The position numbers and the translations under genes are program-made. Below the pieces are notes generated by a model that saw only the letters and a program-made list of their open reading frames with translations, was not told the DNA's origin and made no database searches. Shown one piece after another: positions 1-7,355 of a stretch of 10,569 nt of DNA. The DNA is from CAYLYM01 sp964387645 (GTDB taxonomy: Bacteria; Calditrichota; Calditrichia; RBG-13-44-9): NCBI GenBank assembly GCA_964387645.1, contig CAYLYM010000129.1, positions 1-10,569 on the forward strand. Direction: 5' to 3'. The first letter of the stretch is position 1, and the number at the start of each line of letters is the position of its first letter.

Positions 1-31
1 GAGCCTGATGAAATCAGGCTCTTTTTGTTTT
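1..31 (+). terminator. Rho-independent terminator of an upstream gene outside the window
   Basis: A perfect 9-bp inverted repeat (GAGCCTGAT at 1-9, ATCAGGCTC at 13-21) closes a 3-base loop and is followed directly by TTTTTGTTTT. This is a textbook intrinsic terminator on the + strand. It must end a gene lying to the left of the window. It also argues against any coding start for the next gene inside the T run near position 25. Confidence 0.9.
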
Positions 32-144
32 ACTTCTCCTCTAAAAAAAATTGCATTAAAAAAGGTAAACCACACCCATTTATTCTTTACATTTTGGGGG
101 TTTGTTTTAAATTTACTGTAGTCATTAAATTGAGATCTGTTCAA

Positions 145-639
145 ATGACTGTTAAAAATATGAAAGAGAAACCGAATTTTGTTCTTGATGGAATGCTTGC
201 CGGGCTTTGCCGATGGCTCAAATTTTTAGGATTTTCTGCCCGCATTGTGAACAATCCCAAACAATTGCCTTCCTCCCTGATTCCAGATAAAAAAACCATT
301 TTTCTTACCCGCACACCTAAACACTATATTGACAATGAAGATATCATCTGTTTTGTGCTAACATCGGATCAGATCCCTGAACAACTTGAAGAACTCAATA
401 AAGCTTTTCAGATTTTCAACAAGATAGACTTTCTATCGCGTTGTTCGTTATGCGATGTTCCCATTGAACCAGTGAAAAAATGGACTATCAAAGATAAAAT
501 TCCTGAAAAAGTCTGGAAATCATACGATCAGTTCTGGCGGTGTCCTGCATGTGAGAGAATATACTGGGAAGGTGGTCACGTAAAACGAATGAAAGAAAAA
601 CTTCGACTGATGGGAGTTCCTTTAGAGAATAATAAATAA
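145..639 (+). CDS. Mut7-C PIN-like RNase-domain protein with C-terminal zinc ribbon
   Basis: A 164-residue protein of the Mut7-C family (PIN-like fold, presumed RNase, cytoplasmic). The N-terminal block around residues 11-29 (FVLDGMLAGLCRWLKFLG) matches the family signature and keeps Asp15. The C-terminal third has the usual zinc ribbon, with Cys100, Cys103, Cys133 and Cys136, then IYWEGGH. Two positions that are normally Asp differ: the usual G-Y-D reads GFS (Ser31), and the usual L-T-R-D reads LTRT (Thr57). Activity as a nuclease is therefore doubtful. The reading frame is open back to a TTG at 25, but that lies in the terminator, so I reject it. ATG at 145 or at 160 fits the family's short N-terminus; neither has a strong ribosome binding site. 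It stands alone, 133 bases before the next gene. Confidence 0.75.
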   Translation: MTVKNMKEKPNFVLDGMLAGLCRWLKFLGFSARIVNNPKQLPSSLIPDKKTIFLTRTPKHYIDNEDIICFVLTSDQIPEQLEELNKAFQIFNKIDFLSRCSLCDVPIEPVKKWTIKDKIPEKVWKSYDQFWRCPACERIYWEGGHVKRMKEKLRLMGVPLENNK

Positions 640-674
640 ATGCTCCGGGTTACAGTGAAAATTCAGAAAGAACC

Positions 675-692
675 ATTCAATGTCCATTGAAT
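675..692. repeat. 8-bp inverted repeat between Mut7-C gene and peptidase gene
   Basis: ATTCAATG (675-682) and CATTGAAT (685-692) form a perfect inverted repeat with a 2-base centre. It lies 36 bases after the Mut7-C stop and about 80 bases before the peptidase start. It could be an operator, or the stem of a weak terminator, since an AT-rich stretch follows. The sequence does not decide between these. Confidence 0.4.
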
Positions 693-760
693 TGAAATTT
701 TAGTTTATTTATTCCCATCCTACCTTTAAATTCACTTCTTGTTTTAAACCAATTTAATTC

Positions 761-766
761 AAGGAG
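761..766 (+). promoter_or_regulatory. Ribosome binding site of the M20 peptidase gene
   Basis: AAGGAG lies 6 bases before the ATG at 773. This is an optimal Shine-Dalgarno site and fixes the start. Confidence 0.85.
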
Positions 767-772
767 CAAGAA

Positions 773-2017
773 ATGTCGGATAATGTTCTTTTTTCACAGA
801 TATCCAAAAAGATTGATACCTATCGTCAACAGATGATCGAATTTCAGAAATCATTAACCAGACTTAAAGCAATCAGTCCAGGCAGTGGGGGAAATGGCGA
901 ATGGGACAAAGCTATGTTTATTAAAAAATTCCTGGAGGAAAAAGGAATAAAAGACATTCAGCAAATTGATGCTCCTGATCCCCAGGCAAAAAACGGTGTG
1001 AGACCCAATCTTATCGTACGCCTCCCGGGCAAATCTTCTCAAAGAACCATTTGGATAATGGCCCATCTGGATGTGGTACCTGAAGGGGATCTTAAATTAT
1101 GGAAAACCGATCCGTTCGAAGTCATTGAGAAAGATGGGAGGCTTTATGGTCGCGGCACCGAAGATAATCAACAAAGCCTGACGAGCGCTGTTTTTACTGT
1201 CCTGGCTTTCCATGAATTAGGTATTCAACCTGAACACGATCTGGCAATTCTTTTAGTGGCAGATGAGGAAACTGGTTCAAATTTCGGACTTTCGTTTATA
1301 TTGAATAACCATCCAGATCTTTTTAAAAAGGAGGATATAATTATCGTTCCTGATGCTGGTGAGCCTGATGGAAGTATGATCGAAGTAGCAGAGAAAGGAA
1401 TCCTCTGGTTAAAATTCACCACTAAAGGAAAACAGTGCCATGCCAGTTTGCCGAATCAGGGCATTAACGCTTTTACTGCAGCTTCTCATCTGGTTGTCAG
1501 ACTACAACGCTTATATGAAATTTTTAATAAAAAAAGCGATGTCTTCATACCTCCTATTAGCACTTTTGAACCAACCAAAAAAGAGGCTAACATACCTAAC
1601 GTAAATACCATTCCAGGTGAAGACATCTTTTATCTGGATTGCCGAATCTTACCAGATTACTCCGTTGAACAAGTGTTATCAGAAGTCAGAAAAATATGCG
1701 ATACGGTTGAGACTGAATTTAATGTTAAAATTCAATTCGAAGTTGTGCAAAACGAAGAGGCGACCCCGGCAACACCTATTGATGCCCCGGTAGTACAAAT
1801 GTTAAAAAAAGGAATAAAAGAAATTTATGGAGTGGAAGCTAAACCAATGGGCATCGGTGGAGGGACTGTAGCCGCTATATTCCGGCGAGCAGGACTACCT
1901 GCTGCCGTGTGGTCGACCATCGATGATGTTTGCCATCAACCCAACGAATACTGCATCATCGATAATATGGTAAACGATACTAAAGTCTTCGCCCATATCT
2001 GTTTGCAGAAAATTTAA
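773..2017 (+). CDS. M20-family zinc metallopeptidase/deacylase (ArgE/DapE/CPG2 type)
   Basis: A 414-residue, two-domain amidohydrolase of the M20 family; no signal peptide is seen, so it is probably cytoplasmic. The di-zinc site is complete. His98 and Asp100 lie in MAHLDVVPEGD, bridging Asp131 in YGRGTEDNQ, catalytic-base Glu165 and metal-binding Glu166 in ADEETG, Asp194 in VPDAG, and His388 in CHQPNE. The inserted dimerisation domain spans roughly residues 205-325 and carries CHASLP with His223, the histidine usually contributed across the dimer. The length is normal for the family. The substrate cannot be read from sequence: carboxypeptidase, dipeptidase, or N-acyl-amino-acid/N-succinyl deacylase are all possible. 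There is no neighbouring arginine or lysine biosynthesis gene to favour ArgE or DapE. It is probably co-transcribed with the next gene, 33 bases downstream. Confidence 0.9.
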   Translation: MSDNVLFSQISKKIDTYRQQMIEFQKSLTRLKAISPGSGGNGEWDKAMFIKKFLEEKGIKDIQQIDAPDPQAKNGVRPNLIVRLPGKSSQRTIWIMAHLDVVPEGDLKLWKTDPFEVIEKDGRLYGRGTEDNQQSLTSAVFTVLAFHELGIQPEHDLAILLVADEETGSNFGLSFILNNHPDLFKKEDIIIVPDAGEPDGSMIEVAEKGILWLKFTTKGKQCHASLPNQGINAFTAASHLVVRLQRLYEIFNKKSDVFIPPISTFEPTKKEANIPNVNTIPGEDIFYLDCRILPDYSVEQVLSEVRKICDTVETEFNVKIQFEVVQNEEATPATPIDAPVVQMLKKGIKEIYGVEAKPMGIGGGTVAAIFRRAGLPAAVWSTIDDVCHQPNEYCIIDNMVNDTKVFAHICLQKI

Positions 2018-2038
2018 TTAAAAATCATGTTTTGAAGT

Positions 2039-2043
2039 GGAGG
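2039..2043 (+). promoter_or_regulatory. Ribosome binding site of the DUF932-like gene
   Basis: GGAGG lies 7 bases before the ATG at 2051. This strong Shine-Dalgarno site supports the start and indicates a real, translated gene. Confidence 0.85.
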
Positions 2044-2050
2044 TATATTA

Positions 2051-3220
2051 ATGGAATACCATCGATATTGTAGAACAGTCGTGCCCATCGGGGGCATTTT
2101 TGAAAAAGTAGATGAAGCTTTATCTTTTGTGAACGATTTCGAAGGAGAAATCATCACAGAGCAAATTAAAAATTTGCGTTTTTTTGTAGACGATGAAGGC
2201 TATCTTGTGACCGAAATTAACAATCGATTTAATTATATCTCTCATTCAGCATTGAAAGATTTATGTCGTCTGCTAAAATTACCTGCTTCTTTTATTAATA
2301 AATTTCCTATCAGTCGATTAATTTTGGACACATTAAATCAAAACCCTTATCTAATAGATGACGGACATATGATTAATCTCATCCTGTGGAAATGGGACGA
2401 CCGCGAAGTCATTGCTGGTATCCTCCCTATTGATACTTCTTCCATAAGTTTGATTGATTACTTAAATATCTTAAAAGAAGAAGGTGTATTTAACCGAGAA
2501 GAGGCGTTAATAGATGCCATTGTAATAACCGGCGAAGAGATTGTTCTCTATTTTCTTCTGAATAAAGAAGTCCAAAGGGAAAGATTCGGCTTTACAGGTG
2601 GTTTTTCCATCCACTATTCCCCTACTCGGGCGGTCGACACAATTATTTATCCATTCTATCGCATGTTGGTCACCACGTCAACCGGTGAATATTTCGATTT
2701 TGATTTCGAATCCAATAAAAAATTACACGTTGCCCGGCGCCGCAAGAGAGATTTCGAAGAAGCTACTTTAAATTTATCGATTAATTATCTGGGCGAAGAT
2801 CTTGGCATAGATTTCGAAACCACATTAAAACGTGGAATAGCTGCCCGGGAGATATCTTCGCTTAAGTTTTCAGTGGTTAAATATCTGAAATCCAGGGCAT
2901 CTTCGGTTTATAATTTTGCGGGGATGAAAATCAAGTCTGGTATCATTGTCGAAGAAATTATACCAGAATACAAACATTTTGTTGAAGCCCATCGCGAACA
3001 ATTACAAAACCGCGAAAAATACGAAATCAATACGATGATGGTTGACTTCTTCCTCCCAGCTTATTACAACAGGTTATTTACTTTCCGCTCCAGCAGCGAA
3101 AATCCCTACTACTTTATTCGTTACCGACAGGCTATTGGGAAAATATTTGATAAAATTTTGGAAGAAATTGGTGATATCGTAATAGCAGAGCAAACTGATC
3201 AATCCATGAACATAAGATGA
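2051..3220 (+). CDS. DUF932-like protein of unknown function
   Basis: A 389-residue soluble protein with no signal peptide or membrane segment. I do not recognise a characterised relative. Several blocks resemble the DUF932 family found in phages and plasmids. Residues 64-86 (SHSALKDLCRLLKLPASFINKFP) look like that family's helix in which a residue pair precedes 'L..rl.iP..y'. Residues 118-125 (REVIAGIL) resemble its strand before the conserved aspartate. Residues 184-210 (FSIHYSP... YPFYRMLVTTSTG) resemble its 'S..G......yRl.C.NG' block. No catalytic motif is evident. A very basic stretch, ARRRKR, lies at residues 228-233. It follows the M20 peptidase by 33 bases on the same strand, so the two are probably one operon. 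The fold assignment is inference from memory of the family; a chromosomal host gene is equally possible. Confidence 0.5.
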   Translation: MEYHRYCRTVVPIGGIFEKVDEALSFVNDFEGEIITEQIKNLRFFVDDEGYLVTEINNRFNYISHSALKDLCRLLKLPASFINKFPISRLILDTLNQNPYLIDDGHMINLILWKWDDREVIAGILPIDTSSISLIDYLNILKEEGVFNREEALIDAIVITGEEIVLYFLLNKEVQRERFGFTGGFSIHYSPTRAVDTIIYPFYRMLVTTSTGEYFDFDFESNKKLHVARRRKRDFEEATLNLSINYLGEDLGIDFETTLKRGIAAREISSLKFSVVKYLKSRASSVYNFAGMKIKSGIIVEEIIPEYKHFVEAHREQLQNREKYEINTMMVDFFLPAYYNRLFTFRSSSENPYYFIRYRQAIGKIFDKILEEIGDIVIAEQTDQSMNIR

Positions 3221-3573
3221 ACTTCTTAGTTATCTACAGTTATATGTGGATTTTTAAATAAAAGCCCCTTTGCTAAAAGACGAGGGGGACAATATGATAC
3301 TATTCGAAAACAAAATAAATTCCAATTAAATTCTTAAAATTTAATATAATTATTCATTTACCTCTGAAATTTCAACCCTGTCATTCTCCAATAAGGAAAC
3401 ACTTTATGCTTACTCCCGACTCGCCGGGATGAAAAATCTGTATATCGATTGAATTAAGTTAACTATTACCAGGAATTACAAGCAGTTACCTATTTATTTT
3501 TCGGATCAAAGTAAATAGTCAAAAATTTTAGCTACTGGCTTTTATATTAAAAAAATGAGTATTTAAAAACTTC
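3221..3573. other. Intergenic gap between converging genes; holds repeat copy 1
   Basis: This 353-base stretch separates the ends of two convergent genes. I see no coding potential. A weak inverted repeat (CCCCT...AGGGG, about 3264-3288) has no T run and is a poor terminator. The notable content is a hairpin-bearing repeat (about 3379-3491) that recurs after the other sulfatase gene. Confidence 0.6.
3379..3491 (+). repeat. Intergenic repeat, copy 1 (after the first sulfatase gene)
   Basis: The left block reads TGTCATTCTCC...GGAAACACTTT and leads into a hairpin core, TCCCGACTCGCCGGGA (3414-3429), then TGAAAAATCTG. The right block is CAGGAATTACAAGCAG..ACCT at 3470-3491. All these blocks recur in the same order and orientation in the gap near 5262-5469, with the spacer shorter here. 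The stem here is only 5 bp (TCCCG/CGGGA). It lies 83 bases after the sulfatase stop, on the downstream side. Confidence 0.6.
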
Positions 3574-5154
3574 TTAATCCCAATATTTTTTTAAAATTTC
3601 CTGCATAATCGGATAATTTTCATCCGTGTCACCAAGTTCTTCTCGAAGTCTCCGAAGCTCTTTCTTCAGTTCTTTTATAACTTCAGAATAGACTGGATTA
3701 TTATATTCGTTTTTTAATTCTTTTGGATCCTTTCTCAAATCGTAGAGTTCCCAACCAACTTTGGTATTTTGAGTAGTGTCTCTGGATATTTTTGGTGACT
3801 TTCCAAGCCCCTGGCCATAAAAGAAAATTAATTTATATTCTTTTGTACGAATTCCAAAATGAGCTGGTCGGCTACATTGCAACCAGTAGCGATAATACAT
3901 GGAGGTTCGCCAGTTTTTTGGTATTTTTCCTTGTAAGATTGGACGAAAACTTCTTCCTTGCATATATTTCGGGATTGGAACGCCAGCATAGTCTAAAAAT
4001 GTTGGTGCGAAATCTATATTCAAACAGATTTCATCACTTACACTACCAGGTTTAATTTCCCTGGGATATCGTATTAAAAAAGGCATCCGGAGAGATTCTT
4101 CATACATCCAACGTTTATCGATATAATTGTGTTCACCAAGAAATAATCCTTGATCGGATGTATAGACGACTATGGTATTCTCAGTTAATCCCTCTTTATC
4201 TAGATAATTTAACAATCGTCCTACACTTTCATCAACAGCAGCACATGTTCTTAAGTAATCTTTTAAATACTTTTGATAAGCAGCTTTTCGACGTTCTTTC
4301 GGGGTCATTCCCTCGGTATTCAGTGTGCCCGTCGGATAATTTTTTGCTGCTGCCCGTTCCGCAAATTTTTCAATGAAAAAACCATATCCACGAGACCCCT
4401 CAGAACGATGACTCTGATCTTCCCAAAGGCTTTCTGGTTCAGGTATTTCGACATTATCAAACATATGCTCATGTCTTGGTGCATATTGCCAGGGTGCATG
4501 TGGCGCCTTGTGATTACACATTAGAAAAAAAGGCTTATTTTTATCTCGATTATTTAACCACTCTATTGTTAAATCTGTAATAACATCAGTGGTGTATCCT
4601 TTGTATTTTACTCGTTTTCTTTTAGCAAAATCAGCTTGCTCCTCATCAACGCCAATTACTTTGAATTCTGGATTAAAATATTCTCCCTGACGATGCAACA
4701 CTTTATAATAATCGAAACCAGAAGGTTCATTATGTAGATGCCATTTACCAATAACCGCTGTTTGATAACCTGCCATTTGCAATTGCTTAGCAAGATTATC
4801 CCGCTTGGGATCAAGTCCATCATACAGTGTGTATACACCATTTTTATGACTATATTGTCCTGTTAAAATAGAGGCGCGACTTGGTGTACAAATTGAATTA
4901 GTACAAAAACACGATGTCAATTTCATCCCTTCTTTAGCAATCCGGTCAATATTTGGGGTTTTAAACACTTTAGTCAGGCGTGAACCATAACAACTTATAG
5001 CATTCGTAGCATGATCATCAGCCATAATAAACAAAATATTTGGTTTTTCAACAACCTTATTTTTTGCAAGGTTTAGTCGAGGTATCGACCAAATAAAGCT
5101 ACTTATTCCGATTAATTTTAAAAAATACCTGCGAGTCATAGTGATGTTTTGCAT
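3574..5154 (-). CDS. Tat-exported type I sulfatase, N-acetylglucosamine-6-sulfatase-like
   Basis: A 526-residue sulfatase that hydrolyses sulfate esters, most likely on a sugar. Residues 8-24 form a Tat-type signal (TRRYFLKLIGISSF...), so it is predicted to be exported folded. Active-site features are complete: Asp46-Asp47 in MADDH, formylglycine Cys89 and Arg93 in CTPSR, Lys137 and His139 in GKWHLH, His219 in APHAPW, Asp334-Gln335 in TSDQG, and Lys347. Maturation of Cys89 needs a formylglycine-generating or anaerobic sulfatase-maturating enzyme, not seen here. The blocks around CTNSICTPSRASILTG and GFDYYKVLHRQGEYFNPEF resemble bacterial mucin- or heparan-type GlcNAc-6-sulfatases (SulfAtlas S1_11-like); the substrate is inference. 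The frame opens at a TTG at 5190, but ATG at 5154 has AAGGA properly spaced and gives the signal peptide a short n-region. A 397-base gap separates it from the upstream sulfatase gene. Confidence 0.9.
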   Translation of the reverse strand: MQNITMTRRYFLKLIGISSFIWSIPRLNLAKNKVVEKPNILFIMADDHATNAISCYGSRLTKVFKTPNIDRIAKEGMKLTSCFCTNSICTPSRASILTGQYSHKNGVYTLYDGLDPKRDNLAKQLQMAGYQTAVIGKWHLHNEPSGFDYYKVLHRQGEYFNPEFKVIGVDEEQADFAKRKRVKYKGYTTDVITDLTIEWLNNRDKNKPFFLMCNHKAPHAPWQYAPRHEHMFDNVEIPEPESLWEDQSHRSEGSRGYGFFIEKFAERAAAKNYPTGTLNTEGMTPKERRKAAYQKYLKDYLRTCAAVDESVGRLLNYLDKEGLTENTIVVYTSDQGLFLGEHNYIDKRWMYEESLRMPFLIRYPREIKPGSVSDEICLNIDFAPTFLDYAGVPIPKYMQGRSFRPILQGKIPKNWRTSMYYRYWLQCSRPAHFGIRTKEYKLIFFYGQGLGKSPKISRDTTQNTKVGWELYDLRKDPKELKNEYNNPVYSEVIKELKKELRRLREELGDTDENYPIMQEILKKYWD

Positions 5155-5160
5155 ATTTAC

Positions 5161-5166
5161 ATCCTT
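5161..5166 (-). promoter_or_regulatory. Ribosome binding site deciding the first sulfatase start
   Basis: On the - strand AAGGAT lies 6 bases before the ATG at 5154. This favours that start over the upstream TTG at 5190. Confidence 0.7.
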
Positions 5167-5261
5167 AATAAGTTTTCCTTTGAAAAACAATTTTTTTCGA
5201 AAAATAAAATTTTTCGCATTAAAGTTTCATGATTATTTATTCTATTCCGATATCCCAGCTT

Positions 5262-5469
5262 TATCATTTCTCCGCCAGAGGGCACTTTTCCTGAATCCCA
5301 ACAAGTTGGGATGAAAAATTTGCCTTCTGGTAAAAATAAACTAATCATTTCAATTTTAGAAAAGCTTTAAATTTCTCCTCATTATCCCAAATAAATCTTT
5401 AACTATGGTTAAAATAACAATTATTTACACTACATATCTTTTCTTATCAGGAATTACAACAGATGACCT
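5262..5469 (+). repeat. Intergenic repeat, copy 2, with long hairpin (5275-5330)
   Basis: This copy matches copy 1 in order and orientation: TATCATTTCTCC...GGGCACTTTT, a hairpin core, TGAAAAATTTG, and a right block CAGGAATTACAACAG..ACCT (5448-5469). The core ATCCCAAC-AA-GTTGGGAT (5295-5312) is a perfect 8-bp stem. Outside it, TTTTC (5286-5290) pairs with GAAAA (5313-5317). CCAGAGGGCA (5275-5284) pairs with TGCCTTCTGG (5321-5330), 10 bp with one G-T. No T run follows on either strand, so this is a structured repeat rather than a plain terminator. Confidence 0.65.
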
Positions 5470-5551
5470 CCGTACTTCTCAGATTAAATTAGCCAAATAT
5501 CACAATTAAGCTATTTTAAAATAAGCTCGACTTTTTAGCTAAAAAACTCGT

Positions 5552-7339
5552 TTACTTCAAAAGAGTTAACAGAATAGCTCGCACATCCATCACTTGCTTA
5601 CCTGGAATTTTTAGAGCACGAAGAGTTAATTGACCGCGGCCTTTTTTCAACTTAAAAACACCCAGACGAAGTGGACGAAAGTCTTTAACGTATGATTCGG
5701 TCTCACGGGGAACTCGATCGTATTCTGCACCGACCAGAGGCGGATCATGCGGTTCAGAGACCTTCCCTTGAAGACTACTGCCTTTAAAACTTAACTCAAT
5801 CATAGAGCCAACATCCTCTTCAGGACAAGTGTAATAAATAACGGCTTCGTAATTGCCACCGGTAACAACCTCAATATCCCAGGTCATTTTATCTTCTTTA
5901 CTAATCCAATTTGTAAAGAAAGAACAATTGGGTGCTTTTGCACTGCGTTTGACATTTCCCCACGGAACACCATCTCTCGCAGGTAATGGCGTCGTTGGGA
6001 ATTCAGGATAGCCCACTGGAAAGGGTCGATCATCTTTTTCTATTCCTTTTAAAACTTCTTTCTTCCAATTAATAACAGCTTGCATAAGTTTGGCTGCTAT
6101 TTCTGGTTGTTCTTTAGAAATATCGTGTTCCTGTCCAGGATCTTTTACCATATCAAATAACTTGCCTGTATGATCAAGCCGATATTTTTGGGTTCGGACA
6201 CTAACTCGCCCTCTATGGTGGGTAAAAATCATCCGGTCAGGCCAATCTTTAACTCTTCCTAAAAGTAATGGTTTCAGGCTTATTCCATCGAGTGGTTTTT
6301 TACTAACGATTGGAACTGAGGCCATATCAGCTAGAGTTGGAAGAAGATCAATGGCACCAGCAATTTGAGAAATTTTTATTCCTGGTTTAATATGACCAGG
6401 CCATCTAATCAAACAAGGTACACGAACCCCACCTTCATCGGTTGTGCCTTTCTTTCCTTTCATTCCACCGTTCCAACGCCAGCTATTTGGTCCATTGTCA
6501 CTAAAATAAACCACGATGGTCTTCTGAGATAAACCCAGCTCATCCAGTTTACGAAGGACACGACCAACGTTCCAATCGATGTTCTCACACATCGCCAGAA
6601 TACAACGTGTTTTTTCTATTTCTTCTTTCTCAGGGTCTCGATTACGCAACTTTATTGGGCAATTTTTGAATTTGTTGTAAAATCTATCAGGAACTTGTAA
6701 AGGATAATGCGGTGTATTGTATGGTAAATAACAAAGAAAAGGACGGTTTTTATTTTGCTCGATAAATTTCAATGCATGGTCTGTCAGATCATCGATTATA
6801 AATCCTTTTCCCCGTACAATTTTCCCGTTATGTTCAAGAACTGGATTAAAATAATTCCCCCAGTGTCCAGAGCAAAATCCGTAAAATTCATCGAATCCAC
6901 GAGCATTGGGATGGTAAGGATATTGTGTACCGTTATGCCATTTCCCAAATGCAGCCGTCGCATATCCAGCAGCCTTGAATGTATCTCCAATGGTTTTTTC
7001 GTCAAGATTCATCCTTTCGGCTCCGGTAGTGACTCCATGTACACCAGTTCGGGGGTGATAACGTCCAGTTAATAATTCAGCTCGAGTTGGTGCACAGACC
7101 GGACAAACATAAAAGTGCTCAAAGATTGCTCCATCGCGGGCTAATGAATCAATATTGGGTGTATCTAGATTAATATTTCCATGAACACTCAAATCGCCCC
7201 AGCCCTGATCATCAGCTAAAATGATGACAATATTCGGTCGTTCTTCGGCCATTAAGGTTTTTACAAATAAGGGGGAGGCCACCGAAAGAATACTCATTCT
7301 TTTTAAAAAATCACGGCGAGTTAAACAGGATTGACTCAT
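5552..7339 (-). CDS. Tat-exported type I arylsulfatase with C-terminal beta-rich domain
   Basis: A 595-residue sulfatase. The N-terminus (TRRDFLKRMSILSVASPLFV, residues 7-26) is a clear Tat signal ending near Ala31. Catalytic features: Asp43-Asp44 in LADDQGWGD, formylglycine Cys82 and Arg86 in the CAPTR variant of the C-x-P-x-R motif, Lys133 and His135 in GKWH, His211, Asp281-Asn282 in SDNG, and Lys294/Lys296 in GGMKGKKG. The alpha/beta sulfatase core runs to about residue 440. A further region, about 485-595, starts at TWDIEVVTGGNYEAVIYYT and looks like an all-beta appendage, perhaps a carbohydrate-binding or lid domain. Such tails occur in sulfatases of Planctomycetes and similar polysaccharide degraders. 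The substrate is unknown; the sequence differs clearly from the neighbouring sulfatase, so the pair probably removes different sulfates. The start is fixed by AGGAGG. Confidence 0.92.
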   Translation of the reverse strand: MSQSCLTRRDFLKRMSILSVASPLFVKTLMAEERPNIVIILADDQGWGDLSVHGNINLDTPNIDSLARDGAIFEHFYVCPVCAPTRAELLTGRYHPRTGVHGVTTGAERMNLDEKTIGDTFKAAGYATAAFGKWHNGTQYPYHPNARGFDEFYGFCSGHWGNYFNPVLEHNGKIVRGKGFIIDDLTDHALKFIEQNKNRPFLCYLPYNTPHYPLQVPDRFYNKFKNCPIKLRNRDPEKEEIEKTRCILAMCENIDWNVGRVLRKLDELGLSQKTIVVYFSDNGPNSWRWNGGMKGKKGTTDEGGVRVPCLIRWPGHIKPGIKISQIAGAIDLLPTLADMASVPIVSKKPLDGISLKPLLLGRVKDWPDRMIFTHHRGRVSVRTQKYRLDHTGKLFDMVKDPGQEHDISKEQPEIAAKLMQAVINWKKEVLKGIEKDDRPFPVGYPEFPTTPLPARDGVPWGNVKRSAKAPNCSFFTNWISKEDKMTWDIEVVTGGNYEAVIYYTCPEEDVGSMIELSFKGSSLQGKVSEPHDPPLVGAEYDRVPRETESYVKDFRPLRLGVFKLKKGRGQLTLRALKIPGKQVMDVRAILLTLLK

Positions 7340-7349
7340 TTTTTATATT

Positions 7350-7355
7350 CCTCCT
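7350..7355 (-). promoter_or_regulatory. Ribosome binding site of the second sulfatase gene
   Basis: A full AGGAGG on the - strand lies 10 bases before the ATG at 7339. The spacing is slightly long, but the match is complete. Confidence 0.8.

Larger units (their letters stand above)
5155..5551. other. Gap between the two sulfatase genes; holds repeat copy 2
   Basis: No gene is apparent in these 397 bases. The stretch is long for an operon junction, so the two sulfatases may have separate promoters, though I cannot place one with confidence. It contains the second copy of the intergenic repeat (about 5262-5469). A 14-base palindrome, TTTTTAGCTAAAAA (5532-5545), lies just past the stop of the upstream sulfatase and could belong to a weak terminator. 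Confidence 0.6.

Noticed and set aside
25..144. Upstream extension of the Mut7-C protein from a TTG at 25
   Set aside because: The TTG lies in the T run of an intrinsic terminator and the extra 40 residues show no family resemblance. The Mut7-C signature begins only after position 160.
3264..3288. CCCCT...AGGGG as terminator of the DUF932-like gene
   Set aside because: The stem is 5 bp with a long loop and no T run, too weak to call.
3792..4524. Several + strand open frames of 72-87 codons opposite the first sulfatase
   Set aside because: They are antisense shadows of a strongly supported sulfatase gene, without ribosome binding sites or recognisable domains.
5157..5348. A 63-codon - strand frame in the gap between the sulfatases
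   Set aside because: It runs through the hairpin repeat, overlaps the start of the sulfatase gene and has no recognisable content.
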